A stretch of 64,000 bases of DNA. Origin: Litomosoides sigmodontis. Taxonomy: Eukaryota > Nematoda > Chromadorea > Rhabditida > Onchocercidae. The notes beneath the pieces are model-generated. The model worked only from the letters and a program-made list of their open reading frames with translations. It searched no databases and was not told where the DNA came from. This document shows positions 24,901-39,314 of this stretch, in pieces. Every line of letters begins with the position of its first letter. Position 1 is the first letter of the stretch. A program made the translations under genes and the position numbers. The stretch covers positions 248,001 to 312,000 of the forward strand of contig OY718808.1 of NCBI GenBank assembly GCA_963070105.1, given 5' to 3'.

Positions 24901-27900
24901 CTCTTTTCATTTCGTTAATTTCTGAAGAAAATGAAAGGTAAGAAGTGAAATGCTGGAAACAAATTCCTAGGACAATAACGCTTTCATTCCTTTGTTTTTT
25001 GGTTATTTTTAGTATAACCCATCAAATGCAAAGCGAATGGAGTGTTTCGGCACTGAAAGAGGAAATGTTTGAAATGATCTCATAAAATTGCACATTGCTA
25101 ATCACCATCCTCAGCAAGCCTTAACGATGCGCGCTTTTAATTTATTTATCCTTCATGGAATCCTTTGAAGTGGCTTTTCATAAAATTATAGCTAAGAAAA
25201 TTGAAATGACAAAAGCGAACATGGGGTTTTTCAGGTGGGAATTCACTAGTGCATTTCAATGCCTTGAATAATTAGAATACGAAGTACTGAAAAGGTCAAA
25301 TTTGCTGCAACTTGAATTATTTGTTATAGCATTACTTCCATGGAGCTGTTCCTTTCCTTTTCTTTCTTAAGTAAATAGAAAAAATAGTTCAAAATATGCT
25401 TTTGAATTTCATTTGTTGTTACTCACTTCTTATTTATTGTAAAAAACTTCTTTCCCAACTATTCTCTTCAGTTATGCCGACTAGGAGCTCATAAATTTCT
25501 CCGCTCCATGAAGCCGCAGCAATTATATTGCGCCGTTAAATTATAAGCTCTTCAGAAATGAAAGGTTTTGGTTTAGCTGAGAAGAAGGAGGAAATCGTTT
25601 CGTTCCACACTCTCACAGCGCATTAGAGAAAAGTACTTTGATTATTTATAAATGAAAACTAATTAAAAACATGCGAAAACATAGAGAACGAAACTTTTTC
25701 ACAGTTTTAATTTTGTAGAGCTTTATTTGTCGGAGAAAATATAAAACAAAATTCTTTGGGAGAGACATTTGCAAGAGCATGTGAGCGAAGCTTTTCAGCT
25801 AACGCAAAGGCAATCGCAACTTGTATTGCAAATTGCCACCTCAGAGTGATAGACTTACTGAATGCTTTTATTTTTACACACAAAGAATTTATCCCATGGA
25901 ATTTCATGGAATTTAATATTTAAATTTTCTGTGTTTTCGTCATGGTAACGACAAACCAATAAGGCCATTGAAAACCCTAAATAAATTTAAAAGATGTTCA
26001 GATGAAATTGTTTAAAAAATACTGGAAATGATTGGACGTTCAGTTCAGGCTTTGACTGCTCGACAATTTGCTAACTGTGCAACTCTGAAAAGTTTCTGAA
26101 TGAAATCTACAGAATTTCTACCCTCAATTCTTTCTTCAATTTCTTCAAATAGCTTCTTCATTTATCATTTTCTTCTAAGCACGTATTTTCACTATTCAGG
26201 AGGATTGTGCAGTCGTCGTCTCAAAGGACTTTTCTAATCTTTGCTTTTCACATCGAAAGAAAGAAGCAAAAGAGCAAATTATTCGTAGTTAATCCCCGAA
26301 AGCTTTTAAAATGGTAATTAGTATAATTTTGAAGGCTCTTTATTTCATATGCTTAAATCAAAATAATTCACTTTTTGGAAGTTTTTGTCAATTCTCAACA
26401 ACGCAACGAGAAGTGAAGTGAAAATGGTACTTCTCAGCAAGCGAATTCAACTGCAAATGTTGACAACTGCACATTTTTATTATTTACTACCTCTAAGAGC
26501 CAACTTTTACTGAACTCCGGCGGATGGCACACGACTTAGTCGCTGCGGCATTGCTTGCATCTTTGAAGAAGCGAAAAGGAAACTGCAAAATTTTGCATTT
26601 CGATTTGCAGCATTTAGAAAGGGAGTGCGATAAGCCAAACAGGCGCGCAAGGGTGCAGAATTATTGGCGACAAGAAAGTTGTCGAAATGAGAACGCTCTT
26701 TTTGCAAAACATTTCCTGTCGTTGCAAGCGCTCCTACGCGAACGCTGTCGCGCACTTGTCGCTTCTCCCGGCCTCACACTCGCAACTGTTGCTAACAGAA
26801 GTCTTCCGCTCATCTCCGTTTTTCATTGAAAAAAAGAAGAACGACTGTAAACGTCACACTTCCATGAGGAAAATAAATTCAGGACAGGAAGAAAGGAACA
26901 TTCATTGGATATTCTGAGAGATGAAATAGTACAAAAGAAAATGAGGGAGCATTACTGACGAGATAGGCTTGTGTTGGCTTTTCTTTCAACGCTTAGGAAA
27001 TGGACAATCGGAATCAATGAAGATGGATAGAGCGGCGTGTGCGGGGATCAACTAAGTCACGTCGTCGCTAACTTACCTCTCGTAAAGCACTTGCTAAAAA
27101 GAGATAAGGAAAAGTTTTGTAATGAAAAGGTTTTGGAAATTATGAGGAAAAGCAGAAAAATAAGAAACAAATTTTTAATAGAATTAAAACCTTTCGTCCT
27201 CGAATAATTGTACAGAAATTTTTTTTAAAGAATAAAAGATGGGAAATTAGAGGACAATTTCATATATTGGAAAGATTTTTCAAAATAAACAAATGTGAAT
27301 TGTATTTTTGATTCTTTTTAAAAATTTCCAGTCCTTCTGAGGACAAGAAACAATAAGCCTAAGCATGTGATGAGGTGATTTCGCAGTTAACACAGACGAA
27401 AACGTAAAGACGCGAAATTTCACCAAATAAGCCAGCCACTTGCATTTTGATTAAAAGAAGATACTTTTTTTTTGAATTTTTTCTGCAAAATCGTCTTCAT
27501 TACACCACTCTTTTTAAACTCAAATTTAGCGAGAGAGGAACAAAGGGACGGAGAGAGGTAAAGAACCGGCAATTTTGAAAAGTGCTTAAATCACAGGTAC
27601 AAGTTAGGTTTGCATCAGAGAAGTGATACCATTACGCACTTATTGAAAGCTAAAATGCGCAAATTGTTGTTGGCGTCATCAGCATTTTGCATAAGAATTT
27701 CAATTACCGCCCGCCATATTGCAAGCTCCGAATATTTGTTTTTCAACGACACTGAACAATGGGTAAACAATTGGCTCGATGAGAAGGGGCACGAATTTCA
27801 ACGGAACTTAATTACATGGTTAATAATAATTACTAAAATAGCAAACCACGCCATGCGAGTGCCGCAATTTCACGATCGCTTTGTAACCGAATTTAATCGA

Positions 27901-29301
27901 ATGACTTAAAAAAATGCTGCTGCTATTTGGTGGAATTGAATGCGCAAGTTGCACAAAACTGCTTTATGTTAAACAAATATTAATTTACAACGACAATTAG
28001 ACCCGTCTAATTATGCAGTAATTTCGTAAAGTGTCTGAAGAAAAGAGAAATCAAACGAAAAGTCAAAAATGAAGTGAAAACAACAAATGTGCAAAGAATA
28101 TTGGTGTTCAATCCAAAGCAAAAAGAAGAAACTGTGAAATATATGCAAATTGAACAGACTTCAAATTGCAGAAAAACCATCACAAAGAGTATAAGATAAA
28201 AAATAAAACACAAAACAAAAAAAAATTTCTTAAATTTCAAAATTTTTTCATCTATTGATAATTCCTAATCATCTTTCCTAATTAATTGCCTGCCGTAATT
28301 ATGAACTCATCATAATAAGTTTCATTTTCCGAGGAATCAAGTTTACAGCATTAATCACAATTATACATTCAAGAAAAATTTGCGCCCACTTTAAGAGGAA
28401 GCTAATTACAGTAGTAAAAAACTTTTTAGACAATTTAAAGCATAAGAGGATGAAATGATAAGGATCAATGTGTTTACTTCCCTTTTAGATATTATTATGC
28501 TAACTTGGGCGACGTACTCAAAATTTCTTTCCTTCCATTTCTGCTTTTTAAATATTTTGATTTTGTCAAAATCCATTTGCCTGATAGACGGGCGGTGTTA
28601 GTTACTGATATTCCATAACGAAAATTATGTAATTTCTGTGATCAAGGTCTCGTTTTTTATCCAATAAATTAATATTCCTCAAATCCTTTTGTCTCATCGA
28701 CGGCGATAGCTAGCAATTTTATTCAGCCTGAGTGAAAGCAGGAAAATTAATTTTGGAATGAAAACTGGTATCTTCATCAACTTACAAGCAGGAAGGGAAG
28801 CACATTTTTTCTACATTAATTAGCTTAATTTGAAATGGAAAATGGTTCGCTGTTAGTCTTAAAATAATTTATTCATTTAAAAGAAGTGGTTGGATAAAGA
28901 GAGACTATCAAGTGGTTAAATTAAAACTATCAACAGTTAAAATATTAGTGTGACGTATGGGCATGGGAGGGAGAGGAGGAGTAATTAAAGACAAAAAATT
29001 AGAGAGATAATATTTGAGGAACTAAACTGAACAGCAGCAGCAGCAGCAGCAGCTATGCACGCTGCTAACATTGCATCATTCGTTCATCAAGTATTACTCC
29101 CATAATTATATATCGTTATATATATCGTTTACACGTATCACAATTACGTTACGTACGTCTAATTAAACAATCAACATATCACAGTTATCTACTCGCAAGT
29201 AACGAGTGTGCATGATTTATTTATGTATTACTTACATTTTCTCACAATGTATTCAGACGATTCATGTACCACAACTGCTCATCTACGATTGAGGTGCCAA
29301 A
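21924..29301. other. No gene assembled; probable upstream region of the GPCR gene
   Basis: This stretch should contain the missing 5' exon(s) of the GPCR gene. A - strand frame around 23935-24000 (VNATTQQTYLQQYMRLHRR, then a possible donor) contains an N-glycosylation sequon, but its phase does not connect to the first visible exon. From about 26510 to 26830 the DNA is distinctly GC-richer and open on both strands, like a promoter or first-exon island. The remainder is AT-rich with no recognisable product. Confidence 0.4.
29032..29052. repeat. (CAG)7 trinucleotide repeat
   Basis: Seven perfect CAG units on the + strand, about 250 nt beyond the stop codon of the ankyrin/haemagglutinin-like gene. 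It reads as CTG on that gene's transcript if the 3' UTR reaches it. Confidence 0.95.
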
Positions 29302-32300
29302 TTACGTATTATAAGCAACAACAGCACGTGATTTCCTCACGGTACCAATGCTCTTAGACGGGATGGCAGCACGTGGAATAAGTGATCGTTTCACTGGCAT
29401 GGGAATGGAGTGCATAAGTGCTTTTTCATCAAATGATGCTAGCGATGATTCACTACCAAACGAATATAATTCTAACGCCGGTAAGGTTGCTTTTACCTGA
29501 AATTCGCAAAGAAGCTCTCTCTGTAAAATAACTTGGAAAATAATTTCAGACATTTTACTTGCGCTTCGAAAAATCGGCATCATTCATCTTTCTGGACAAA
29601 ATTGTTTAAGACAGAAATATTTAATTGAATAATTTTCTAATTAAAACTCCAAAATTGTTGGGTTTGTTAGAAGAGCAAGATGAAGTGCTGTTGATGCGAA
29701 CTGCCTAACAAAAAAACCTAGTACCTGCATTTTCTTGAAGGCCAAATCGGTACCAGACGGAATTTTCCGACGGTTTAAGAATTCTGGTTTTGTTATAATA
29801 ATGTCCAATCGATTGAAATCAACATAACCGATTGGTATTCGACGTTCACCGTTCAAAACGTACGTCGTATTGCACTTGCTTTCGGTTTTTTGCATTCTAC
29901 ACTCATCATCACTTAACGTCCTGTCATTGCTGAAATGTGCGATGACATTAAACCATCAATTTCAGAGTGTTTTCAACGAAACAACTGTGCTGCTGTAATT
30001 TCAGATTCAACACAAGTAAGTTATAAATGGCTGACCGTAATTCGTCATCAGTTACTGTATCATTATCCATGCAATCATCCACATCACTATTTGTCGCTTT
30101 TGACGTTGACGTAAGTGACTCGTCGTCATAACTTATGCGGTAGCTGTAAGAACGTAAAGGGAAGAGAGTAATAAATGGTGGATTTCTTCTGAAAAAGAAA
30201 TAAATTAGAAATTAAACTATGATTTCTCCAAAGACTGAATTGAAGATGTGACGCACAGCACGTCTCGCGAATCATCAATAATATGTCGACGCTTTTCATC
30301 AATTTCCTCGCTGGAACTTCGGCTCACATAGCCGATGTCATCATCAGCGGAATGATTTTCACTTCCTCTTACTTCATATTTTGGCGGTCGTATCCGGAAT
30401 CGATTAGCGGCTTCGTACAGCGCTTGCGACTCAAATCTATCAAAAGTGATTTTGATTTTTTCTCAAAAATACTCTTTTAAATGGGAGATAAATTGTTCAG
30501 TTACTTGACTGCAAGGTAATAGCAAGGTCTAACTTATTCCAGTTAAAAATGTGGAGAAAAACATAAAATATATTTTTATGTAAGTGTAAAAAGTAACCTT
30601 TCACGTTCTTCGACAAATATTTTAGAATGTTTCATTTCGCCGTCATCTTTAATTTCAGCAATATTGCATATGAGATGGAATAATTTAGCGAAATTGCACA
30701 TTAGCATATGATCAATATGCATCTCATTTAAAACTTTCGAAAGTATCAAGTAGAGGGGAGCTGTGGTTGTCAGAGAAATGCTAATTGGCCTCATTCGATC
30801 GGTCCTCTTCAGCGCTTCTTCAACTTCGTCATAAGTTGTGTGCGAATTCTTAAAACATTCACCGATTACTTCTGCAGTGTCTCTCCACAAATCATATCCA
30901 TCCAGCGCACAACGATCAATCAGGTCAGACTGAAAGGAAATTTCAATGAAACTTCGGCTCTCAGTGCAGCCCCCGTCGGCATGAAACTGTTGAGAGTTAG
31001 AATTTTCATTGTTATCGTTGATCGGTGTAAATTGCTGCTCGAAATCAGGCAATTCGAAAAAGTTTTCGGATTTCGATGATTCAAACTGTTCGGAAGCATA
31101 AATCAGGCAGCAAATATCCGTGTTAGCTGACAGCGAGCAATTTAGGGCGAGAATTAACGGAGCAACAAGCTTGCACTCCGCGCAATCGGTCAGATCAGTT
31201 CGCACAAATAAACCTACTTGTGCAGTTATCCTGGAATTCTTCATATTTAAGTTACCGTCTAAGATTGCGGAATAAGCGATAAGGCTGAAATTTTCACATT
31301 TCAATCTTCGTGGTGTAACAGCAGCTAAATTTGCATCAATGTCAAGAAATTTTAAATTTCTTGCAAATCCCGAGAAAGTAATTTCCGATCCGTTAAATTC
31401 CAGTTGTGCTGAACCATGTATATCTCCATTAAACAGTATTTTTTTACCGAATACTGAGTAAGCAACATTTTTGCCTTCTTGGTTCTGAAGAGTTCCTTCC
31501 ATACTCACTTCTTCTCCGGTAGCAATTACAGATTCTGAATCCACAATTTTGCCACCTAATGAAATGAATTCCGCTTCAAAAACGATATTTTTCACACTTT
31601 TAATTATGCCTGCTTCATGATGCTCAGCCTTCGTGCGCGCATAACTCTCCAGGAAATACAGGTTTGCCACTGTGCCGGTTAGGGCCAAACTACCGCACTC
31701 CAACGATAACTCGCTGCTAGCGCACATCCCAAGAATCTCACCGCTGATGTGACACGCTCCATCGCTGATTTTCAGGACAATTTTGTGCTCCACGAATATT
31801 CGTCCTCGCAGATGGCAGCTGTCTGCATGGATAGATACTGTCTTGAGGTTGCAATCGAACGGTGACAAGTTGAGTGCGCCATCTGAAGCGAACGTTACTG
31901 CCGACCCCACCAGTTCAGTGATACGGATATCGCGGGTGGTTAAGGTGATCGAGTCACCACCTACGTTACACGATTTTCGACAGCACAACATCCCCCCACC
32001 GACCATTTTAACTTGCCGAATTCTCGAATCTATAACTATCGATTCACAGGATAATTCACCGTCGATAATTAAAGTGAGGTATTTACAACTTCCCGTAATA
32101 CGCAATTGATTAGCGGTTACCGAAGCGCCACTTCTCACCACAAATTCTGTAATATAAGCTGCTCCAAGGGATACTTCCAGCAGATCAACGATTAATCGAG
32201 ATTTGAAGAGAACCGCATCCCGCGCTGACAATACGAGATAGCTACAGTCATCGATGATATCATTATCAATGAGCAATTGAGATCGAGCACTTACTCGAAC

Positions 32301-35300
32301 TTGTCCTTCAGCTCCACACCGATTCAGTGACATGCAAGCTTTCGATGTTGAGATGTCGAAGTTCCCGCGGGCTTCAATACGACTTCCCACGTTACTTGAT
32401 GAGAGCAATTTCGGTTGAGCACTTTCTAGCTCTGTCTGTCCAAATTCGCTGCAGAAATTTGCCAATCGTATATTCATCTCCTCATTGGCGAAAATACGAT
32501 TCGTATTTTGTAGTTCTCCACTTCCGTGAATTTCGATGCGATCAGCTGAAAATACAGCATCATTCCAGAAGAAATTCTCCACCGCCACAACGACTTCATG
32601 CATGTGGTTCTGCAACCGATCACCACTGGTCAACCGTCCACGATTGACGAATCCGTCAGTGATAATATACACTCTTTCACCGTTAAATCGGATTTGTCCT
32701 TCATGAAGCCATGTTGTAGCGCATAAGATGCCCTCCGGAAATGCACGCTCAGGAATGGAGTCGATCAATGAAGTTCGTTGGGTATGCAGTGAATTGCACG
32801 ATATTAGAGTACGATATGAAGCATCTTTTGATACGGAATCCATTCCGGAAAGCAAAGAATAGGATGACGCTGAGAACAGAACATCTAGAAAAGGAGCTAT
32901 AACAGCTTCCGCCTTCAACTGTCCTTCCAGAACAAATGCCGGATACGAGTGCGTTAGAGCAGATGATACTGCTGATGGTTGTAAAGATGAAGAAGGGATT
33001 TTGAAAATTTCGGAACTCCGTCCTTTCAGAACTAATGGACCATCGAGAACTTCGAGCTGCCCACCCACCGTTAGCCTCGATTCATTCACATGAGGTACGC
33101 AAATTTCGATTTGATTCACCCGAACATACCCGTCAAAACGGGCACTTTTCGCCAAATTCATAATCAAGTAATTGGTGACAATTCGTCCCTGGCAACGCTC
33201 TTCCGACTGGTCATAAACTACCATTGTAAAAGTATCTTTCACAAAAATAAGCGCATCTTCCGACTGCTCAAAACATGCAACATGCAAATGCAAATTTCCA
33301 TCAAGATACCAGGAGGAATCATTCCGAAATATTCCCACCGCGACAGTTGCACCTACTGTTATATTGATTCGTGCACCAGGCGCAGTTATCATATCATTAC
33401 GCACATAGACTAGTAAATTCTCCAGTGATAAGTGCCCGGCAATGGTGCATTGACCCTCAGCTATTAGTTTTAACAAGTTGGCACTAAACTTTGATGAGGC
33501 GTAAAAATTTGCTGATCCTTTAAGGATAATTTTAATTGCTTCCTTAACTTTCCATAAGCCACAATTATTGAATGAGAGCGCTTCAACAATCGTCGTTTCC
33601 TCAACAAACACTTTTCCAGTACGCAAAGTAAATAAGTCACCCCTAACTACTAACGATATGAAGCGTGCTTGCCACGTTCCTGAAAACATCAGTGAAATAA
33701 AATCTACGAGAAACCACTTAAAGTTATGTGAATTCACATTTAATTCATCCAAAGCTCAGTTAATTCAATTGGAATATAATTACCAGAATTGTAGCAACAT
33801 TCACTGATTGTTCCTTCAAATAAATCAACTTCAATATACGATTCATCCAGAAATGTGGCCGATTTAACGTCCAAACTGAATTGTTCACCCACCGACCAAA
33901 TTCCCGCAACAGAAAACGCAGAAGCGGCAGCTACCTGAATGAAGTGTCGATGATGATAAAATTTGAAATTTCAACAATACCTTGATTAAAACAAACACTC
34001 AAAAATTCCAGTGCACGAATTCTGATGAGTAGTAGAGGAGAAAAGATGAAAGTTATTTCACTAATACTCACATTTCTAGCTTCAATTTCTTGCAACAATA
34101 TAAATTGCATAGTTAGTTAATTTAGGAAATAAATTGTGTACGTTTTCCAATCATTCATTCCCTAATGTCTTTTCGAAGAATCAGATTAATTATTAAATTT
34201 AAAAGCGAGCTCAAACGGTTTACCGGCCACTTGTTTACTATCAGGTAAAGCAAACACGAGAATGTCTAGACAGTAGGAAAAATGATTTAATCAGTATTAA
34301 TCTCAAAATAGACGAAAAACCAAGTCGATCTAAAAACACGTGTGCATAAATTTCGCTCTTTATTAAAAAACTTACCTTAACCCACTGCTCTTGATGAATT
34401 ATGGCTTCCTCTGTAGCGGTCACATTACCTCCACATGATACATCCAAATTTACATGCTTCACCTGCCCTAAAAAGCAAATCGAACATCCTTCACCTCAAA
34501 AGCATTATAATAATTTCTACTTGCCATAAAATTCTGAGTAGCAGCGACTTGGAAAATATTTACCTTCGATAACTAAATCATGGCCCACCGTTACCGTAAC
34601 TGAACCGCCGTTCCAAATTGATTTTGCTTCACATTTTGCATTTCCGCAAACTGTTAACACCAGTGTACTACTTCGAAATTGTGCACAGTCAATACAATCT
34701 CGTCCAATCTTCAATCCAATTTTAAAATTAAAAAGTTCATCCTGAAACGCTCGTCCCCGTCGTTTCAAGTGATAAGCGTACGCCTTCTCTAATACTATTA
34801 TATACCTTAGTATAACTCTATTAGTGGAATTCTTCTTTCTAAAATGCAAAACGAAATTGTTTCGTTATTAAATTATTTGACTAATCTCCTTAATTAATTA
34901 TGAAATTCTCTGTGGATGATACTTACCTTGGCATTAATATTATTAGAAGTAATAATCCCACGTTTCCAATCATGCATACTGATGAGCGCCTGAATCAGAG
35001 TTATCTTTTCACGCATTTTATTACGCCTTTCTGATGCTTGTATAGCCTTATACTTTCTGACAGCTATCTTTCTCGGCGTGTCGTCATCATCCGTATCTTT
35101 TACCTGCAAAAGAACTTCTAAAAAGCAGTAAGAGGTTGGAATTTGATAAATCGCAGTCGCCCAATGTTATTTTTCATACAAAAATTCTTCAACAATTTTT
35201 TTTTGAAGGCAGCATTAATCAGCAAATGATAACTAAACCTTAATAGAGTCATTTAAGTCTACGCCATCTTCCAGTAATTGAGCAACCGTATCCGGTTTTT

Positions 35301-37423
35301 CATACAAAATTGCTGAACTAAGCGTACTGCTTGTTGGCAGTGAGTCAGATGTATCACTGCTGATACCTTTGATTTGTTTTAAAGCTGCATATCTGCAAAT
35401 AAATAAATTAAAAATAATTCAAGTAATCAAAAGTTTGAATAATTACTCGACAATTATTATCAAACAAAATGATGGGAAACTTGAAGTGCAACGGTACCCT
35501 CTTGAAGCGCTGTCAATCCGACTATCCTGCAACGACAAAACGCTCCCGTCAACGTGAAATTCCATTTCGTTCTGCGAAGCAATATAGCCGAAATTGGCTA
35601 AAGAGCCAGTTAGACGGAAGTGAAGCTCACTTACAAGATTCTCCGATAACTTAGAAACCTGAAGTTTGGAACATAACGACAAGGATTTTAATTTTTGACT
35701 ACTGATAATTACAGCATTTATCATCGAAAATAAGTAGCGGAAAATTCAGTGCCATTAATACGTGCAACTGCTCAATTTCTGTCTTCCAATTAATTAGCCC
35801 ATTTAACAATTACTCCCGCTACAGTCATATTCACCCTATTCTTTACTAGCCACCCTTTCGCACTTGCTTATCCTCTTAAGCTACACTGATTTTTATCTCA
35901 CTTCTACCTCTATCACTCTACTGCACTCATTGCTTACTCTCTGAAAATGTATAGAGTAGGAATTAGGTACAACTTTATCAGTAGACGAACGTGTCGTGCC
36001 AATCGTGCCATCAACGCCAATATGCAGCAAAGCGGAATCAATGAATACAAACATTTTCGATGGCATTTCGTTCGAGCAACAAATCCGACCGTCAATTTGA
36101 ACACGTCGTGATACCATCTGAAAACGGAAACGGATGTGCACAGTTGCATTGATGATGGAAGTTATTGGTGCTTCTCTTAAAGTCAGCCATTGTAAATTTC
36201 GTTCACTTTCAGCTTATTACACAACTTTCGTGCAACTAAAGAGTAAAAAGAGAGAATTGAAACTCAAAGAAATGGAAAAATAGACAGATAAGTGAGCAAA
36301 TGAACAAATTTCACGCAATATAACGTTGAACACGTAATGATTTATGAGATACAGTTCGATCAAAGTATGAAATAAGTAAGTAGACAAGCAACCAATTCCA
36401 TGTAATGTGAACGAACCCGTAATTTTGAACATGTAAACAAGGCTTCCGGTTTGATGAAAATATGTTGAGCTTTAAGAATAATACTACGAGCAGACAACTT
36501 CGAATTGGTATGCAGCGCTCCAACTGTTGATTCGAATGTTACTTTAATGGCTTTGACACGACCTGTTACCTGAAAAGGTGACATATTTTGGGTTATACTC
36601 GTCTCCTCTCCAAGTACAAACTACAGGTATGTGATAAAGGTGGATGATTTATCTCAACAAGTGAGTTAACTCATCATTTGCAACTCTCCATCTTCATTTA
36701 ATAACTGTTGCATGCAAAGCTAGCTTTCCGTCCGTCTGAAATCTCACGCAGGCTTCTTTTCGCTAACAATACTTGGGGGTCCCACAAGAGTGCCCACAGA
36801 TTAGGATAAGTTGTATAGGTACTCTCTCACTTATGTAACGTGCTGCCTCATATAATGGAACCTGAAATACCTTCTCACAAAACTTTTGAAATTTTCCTTC
36901 AAATAAATATGTGTACCTCAAGATTAGGGCCTGCAACACCTATATGACTTAACTGCGTGTTGATATCACGAACGCATGTTCGAATATCACGTTCATGTGT
37001 TGCCGCATTAACATAAACACATATATCCGGTTTTCGTTCCATCTGAAAGAAACAGCTGCTTTCCAGGCGAGAAAATACGGAGGAAACTTGGCAAAAAGGA
37101 TAATAGAATTCAAACTTCTTTATTATTTCCTTATTTCACTTCGAACTTACAACATGTTGCACAGTAATTTTGTATTGCTGTTCTAATCGTTGAACAATAA
37201 TCGTTATGCCGCCACTCATCTGCACACGTATTGGTGGCCATTTAATTGATTGGTCGTATGGCACTGTCACCTAAATGATGCATAAATGCAAAATTTGAAT
37301 AATTCACTGAAAGGAAATAAACTGGCAAACCTGCGCACTGCGCATTTCTTCCAATAATTGTATACGAGGCTTCCGTCCTTTCTCCACCTTTAGGTAAAAC
37401 TTTCCAGCGTCACTTGCAACCAT
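29302..37423 (-). CDS. Giant protein with ankyrin-like segment and filamentous-haemagglutinin-like beta-repeat region
   Basis: Seventeen exons join in phase to 1805 residues: 37423-37331, 37270-37151, 37042-36917, 36861-36823, 36569-36417, 36117-35938, 35658-35498, 35392-35239, 35103-34927, 34741-34564, 34467-34376, 33934-33784, 33679-30598, 30436-30257, 30143-30012, 29929-29725 and 29496-29302. Residues about 130-290 and 400-1420 are all-beta and low in helix. They recur as short strands with N-x-G turns, for example FVNRGRLTSGDRL, GSGELQNTNRIFANE and VGSRIEARGNFDIS, the look of haemagglutinin-type beta-helix repeats. Residues about 312-345 resemble an ankyrin repeat (AILYEKPDTVAQLLEDGVDL) followed by a basic helix. 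The last 230 residues are helical, then acidic and Ser-rich, ending KSRAVVAYNT*. No signal peptide is visible. The first exon begins at ATG directly after TTTCAG, so further 5' exons are possible. Function is unknown. Confidence 0.85.
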
Positions 37424-39314
37424 CTGAAATTAAACTTTTTCTCAAAAAGTAAGATTATTTCAAACATACGAAATTTGCAGAGCATCAACTACGAATAGGA
37501 ACAAATATAGTGTAAAATTTGAAGTTTCAGACAAACTCCATTTACACTCGCAGAGGAGTTATAGTTCTCCTAAAACATTTGTGAACTAAAGTTAGTCCTA
37601 TTTATATCTACGTTAGCAAAAACAAAAATTTTCCTTTCCCTTTTGTAAGGAAACCTTCTACATAAATTTTAACGGAACTTATTAACAAATAAATTATAAA
37701 AATGATTAATAAAGTTTAACTTTGGGCTAATTACAAGTTATACTCATTTTTTGCCAGAAATTTGAATAAATGGATAATTTTTAAAATTTGAATCAATTTT
37801 TAAAAAAAATCAAGAAAAAGGAAACGACAAATTGTCTAAGTCTAAATAAGCGTATTTAAGAAAAAAGGCTGATTTATTGATATTCTAACTAATATCTCCT
37901 ATTCGTCGAAGAAAATACAAATTACTGTTTAGCAGTGGAATTCGTAAAATAATTTTTGTTTCTGCAAAACATTATTCAAACTTCAATGTTTTTAAATTGC
38001 ACAAGCAGAAAAAAATTATTATAAAATGCACAAAACAGTTCAGCAACGAGTGATCGGAAAAATTCAAAATATAACGGATGTATAATTATTTACTGAAAAA
38101 GGCACAGAAAGATATTAGGAAACAACCGGATTTGTGTAAATTTTTGAAAATTATTTAATCGATGAAATGATAATATCTGGCATCCAAAATCGTTCAATTA
38201 CAGCACTGTTTTATGGAAAAAAGAGGTAGTGATGGATGAATATCCGATTTACGAGACGGTAACAGAGCAGCTGAGGTGACCGAGCAAAGTGATGTGAAGT
38301 CCTCGAAGGACTTGAAAATTTAGAATTTCCTGAAAACTTTTCTTGCGCATTCACAAAGCGAAATTAGCATACGAGGAGAGTTGATAGTGGTGACAACAGG
38401 GAAGAGTTGCTGGTGATAATCAATGAACCTGATAAGAGAAGAAGCTGCAGATAGGAGTGCTGAAGGGATGAGGTGAAGTGATGTGATGTGCGAGTACCTC
38501 CAGCTTAATTAATATGCTATTTCAAGCTGTCAATGTAATACCGAAGAAATAAAGTACATTTTTTTAAAGCGTTTCAATCGATAGACAAATTAAATGCAGA
38601 AGTGAGGAAGAAAAGTGACAGTGATAAGAATAACAAAGAGATGTGAATAGCAAATATGAGACAGGGAGAGAAAGAGAGAGCGAAAAAGGTTTCATCTTGT
38701 CGGAGAAGAAATGAAGTGCCTACTTTTCAAAGGCCATCTGTTTCCGCCCTGTCCATATGTGTTTCATTGCAATTGAAATTTACATTTAAACATGCGTATG
38801 GATACACCGCGTATCCTTGAAAATTTGTTAAACATCGTTTGAAATTTCACACCTAATTAATTTACTCTTCTAATGAAGAAAATTGGAGAGATTTCATACC
38901 ACTGGAGGTTTCATTTAAATGTTCAAACATTCAATGAGATCAATAAAAGGCAAGTATAACTGCAACAATAATCATTTCAAATTCAATAACATTTTTAATT
39001 TGGCACAATTTTTAAGTTAAATGTTTTTTTCTTCATTTACGAGAATAATTTCGCTTTTTTAAAAGGAAGCACACTGTTTTCTGATAATGCATCGTATTAT
39101 GTTAACATTAAGTTAATTCAATTAAAACGTCTTATTAGGTGAATTACATTCGCAACTTGAAAAAAAATTTTAAAGTGGCATTAAAATTAAAACTGAATGA
39201 ATTACTGGTTCAAATTTTCTAGTACAGTAGTAGTAAAATATATTTAAATTCGTCCAGCCGTTCGTTACCTGAACAACGAAAGCAAGCGGAACGGTGTAAT
39301 GTGCGAAAATAAAC

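Noticed and set aside
26507..26829. Frames of about 80-100 codons on both strands
   Set aside because: Open on both strands because of the local base composition; no splice partner and no similarity.
27610..27909. + strand frame of 99 codons
   Set aside because: It has no ATG at its start, no recognisable domain and no neighbouring exons.
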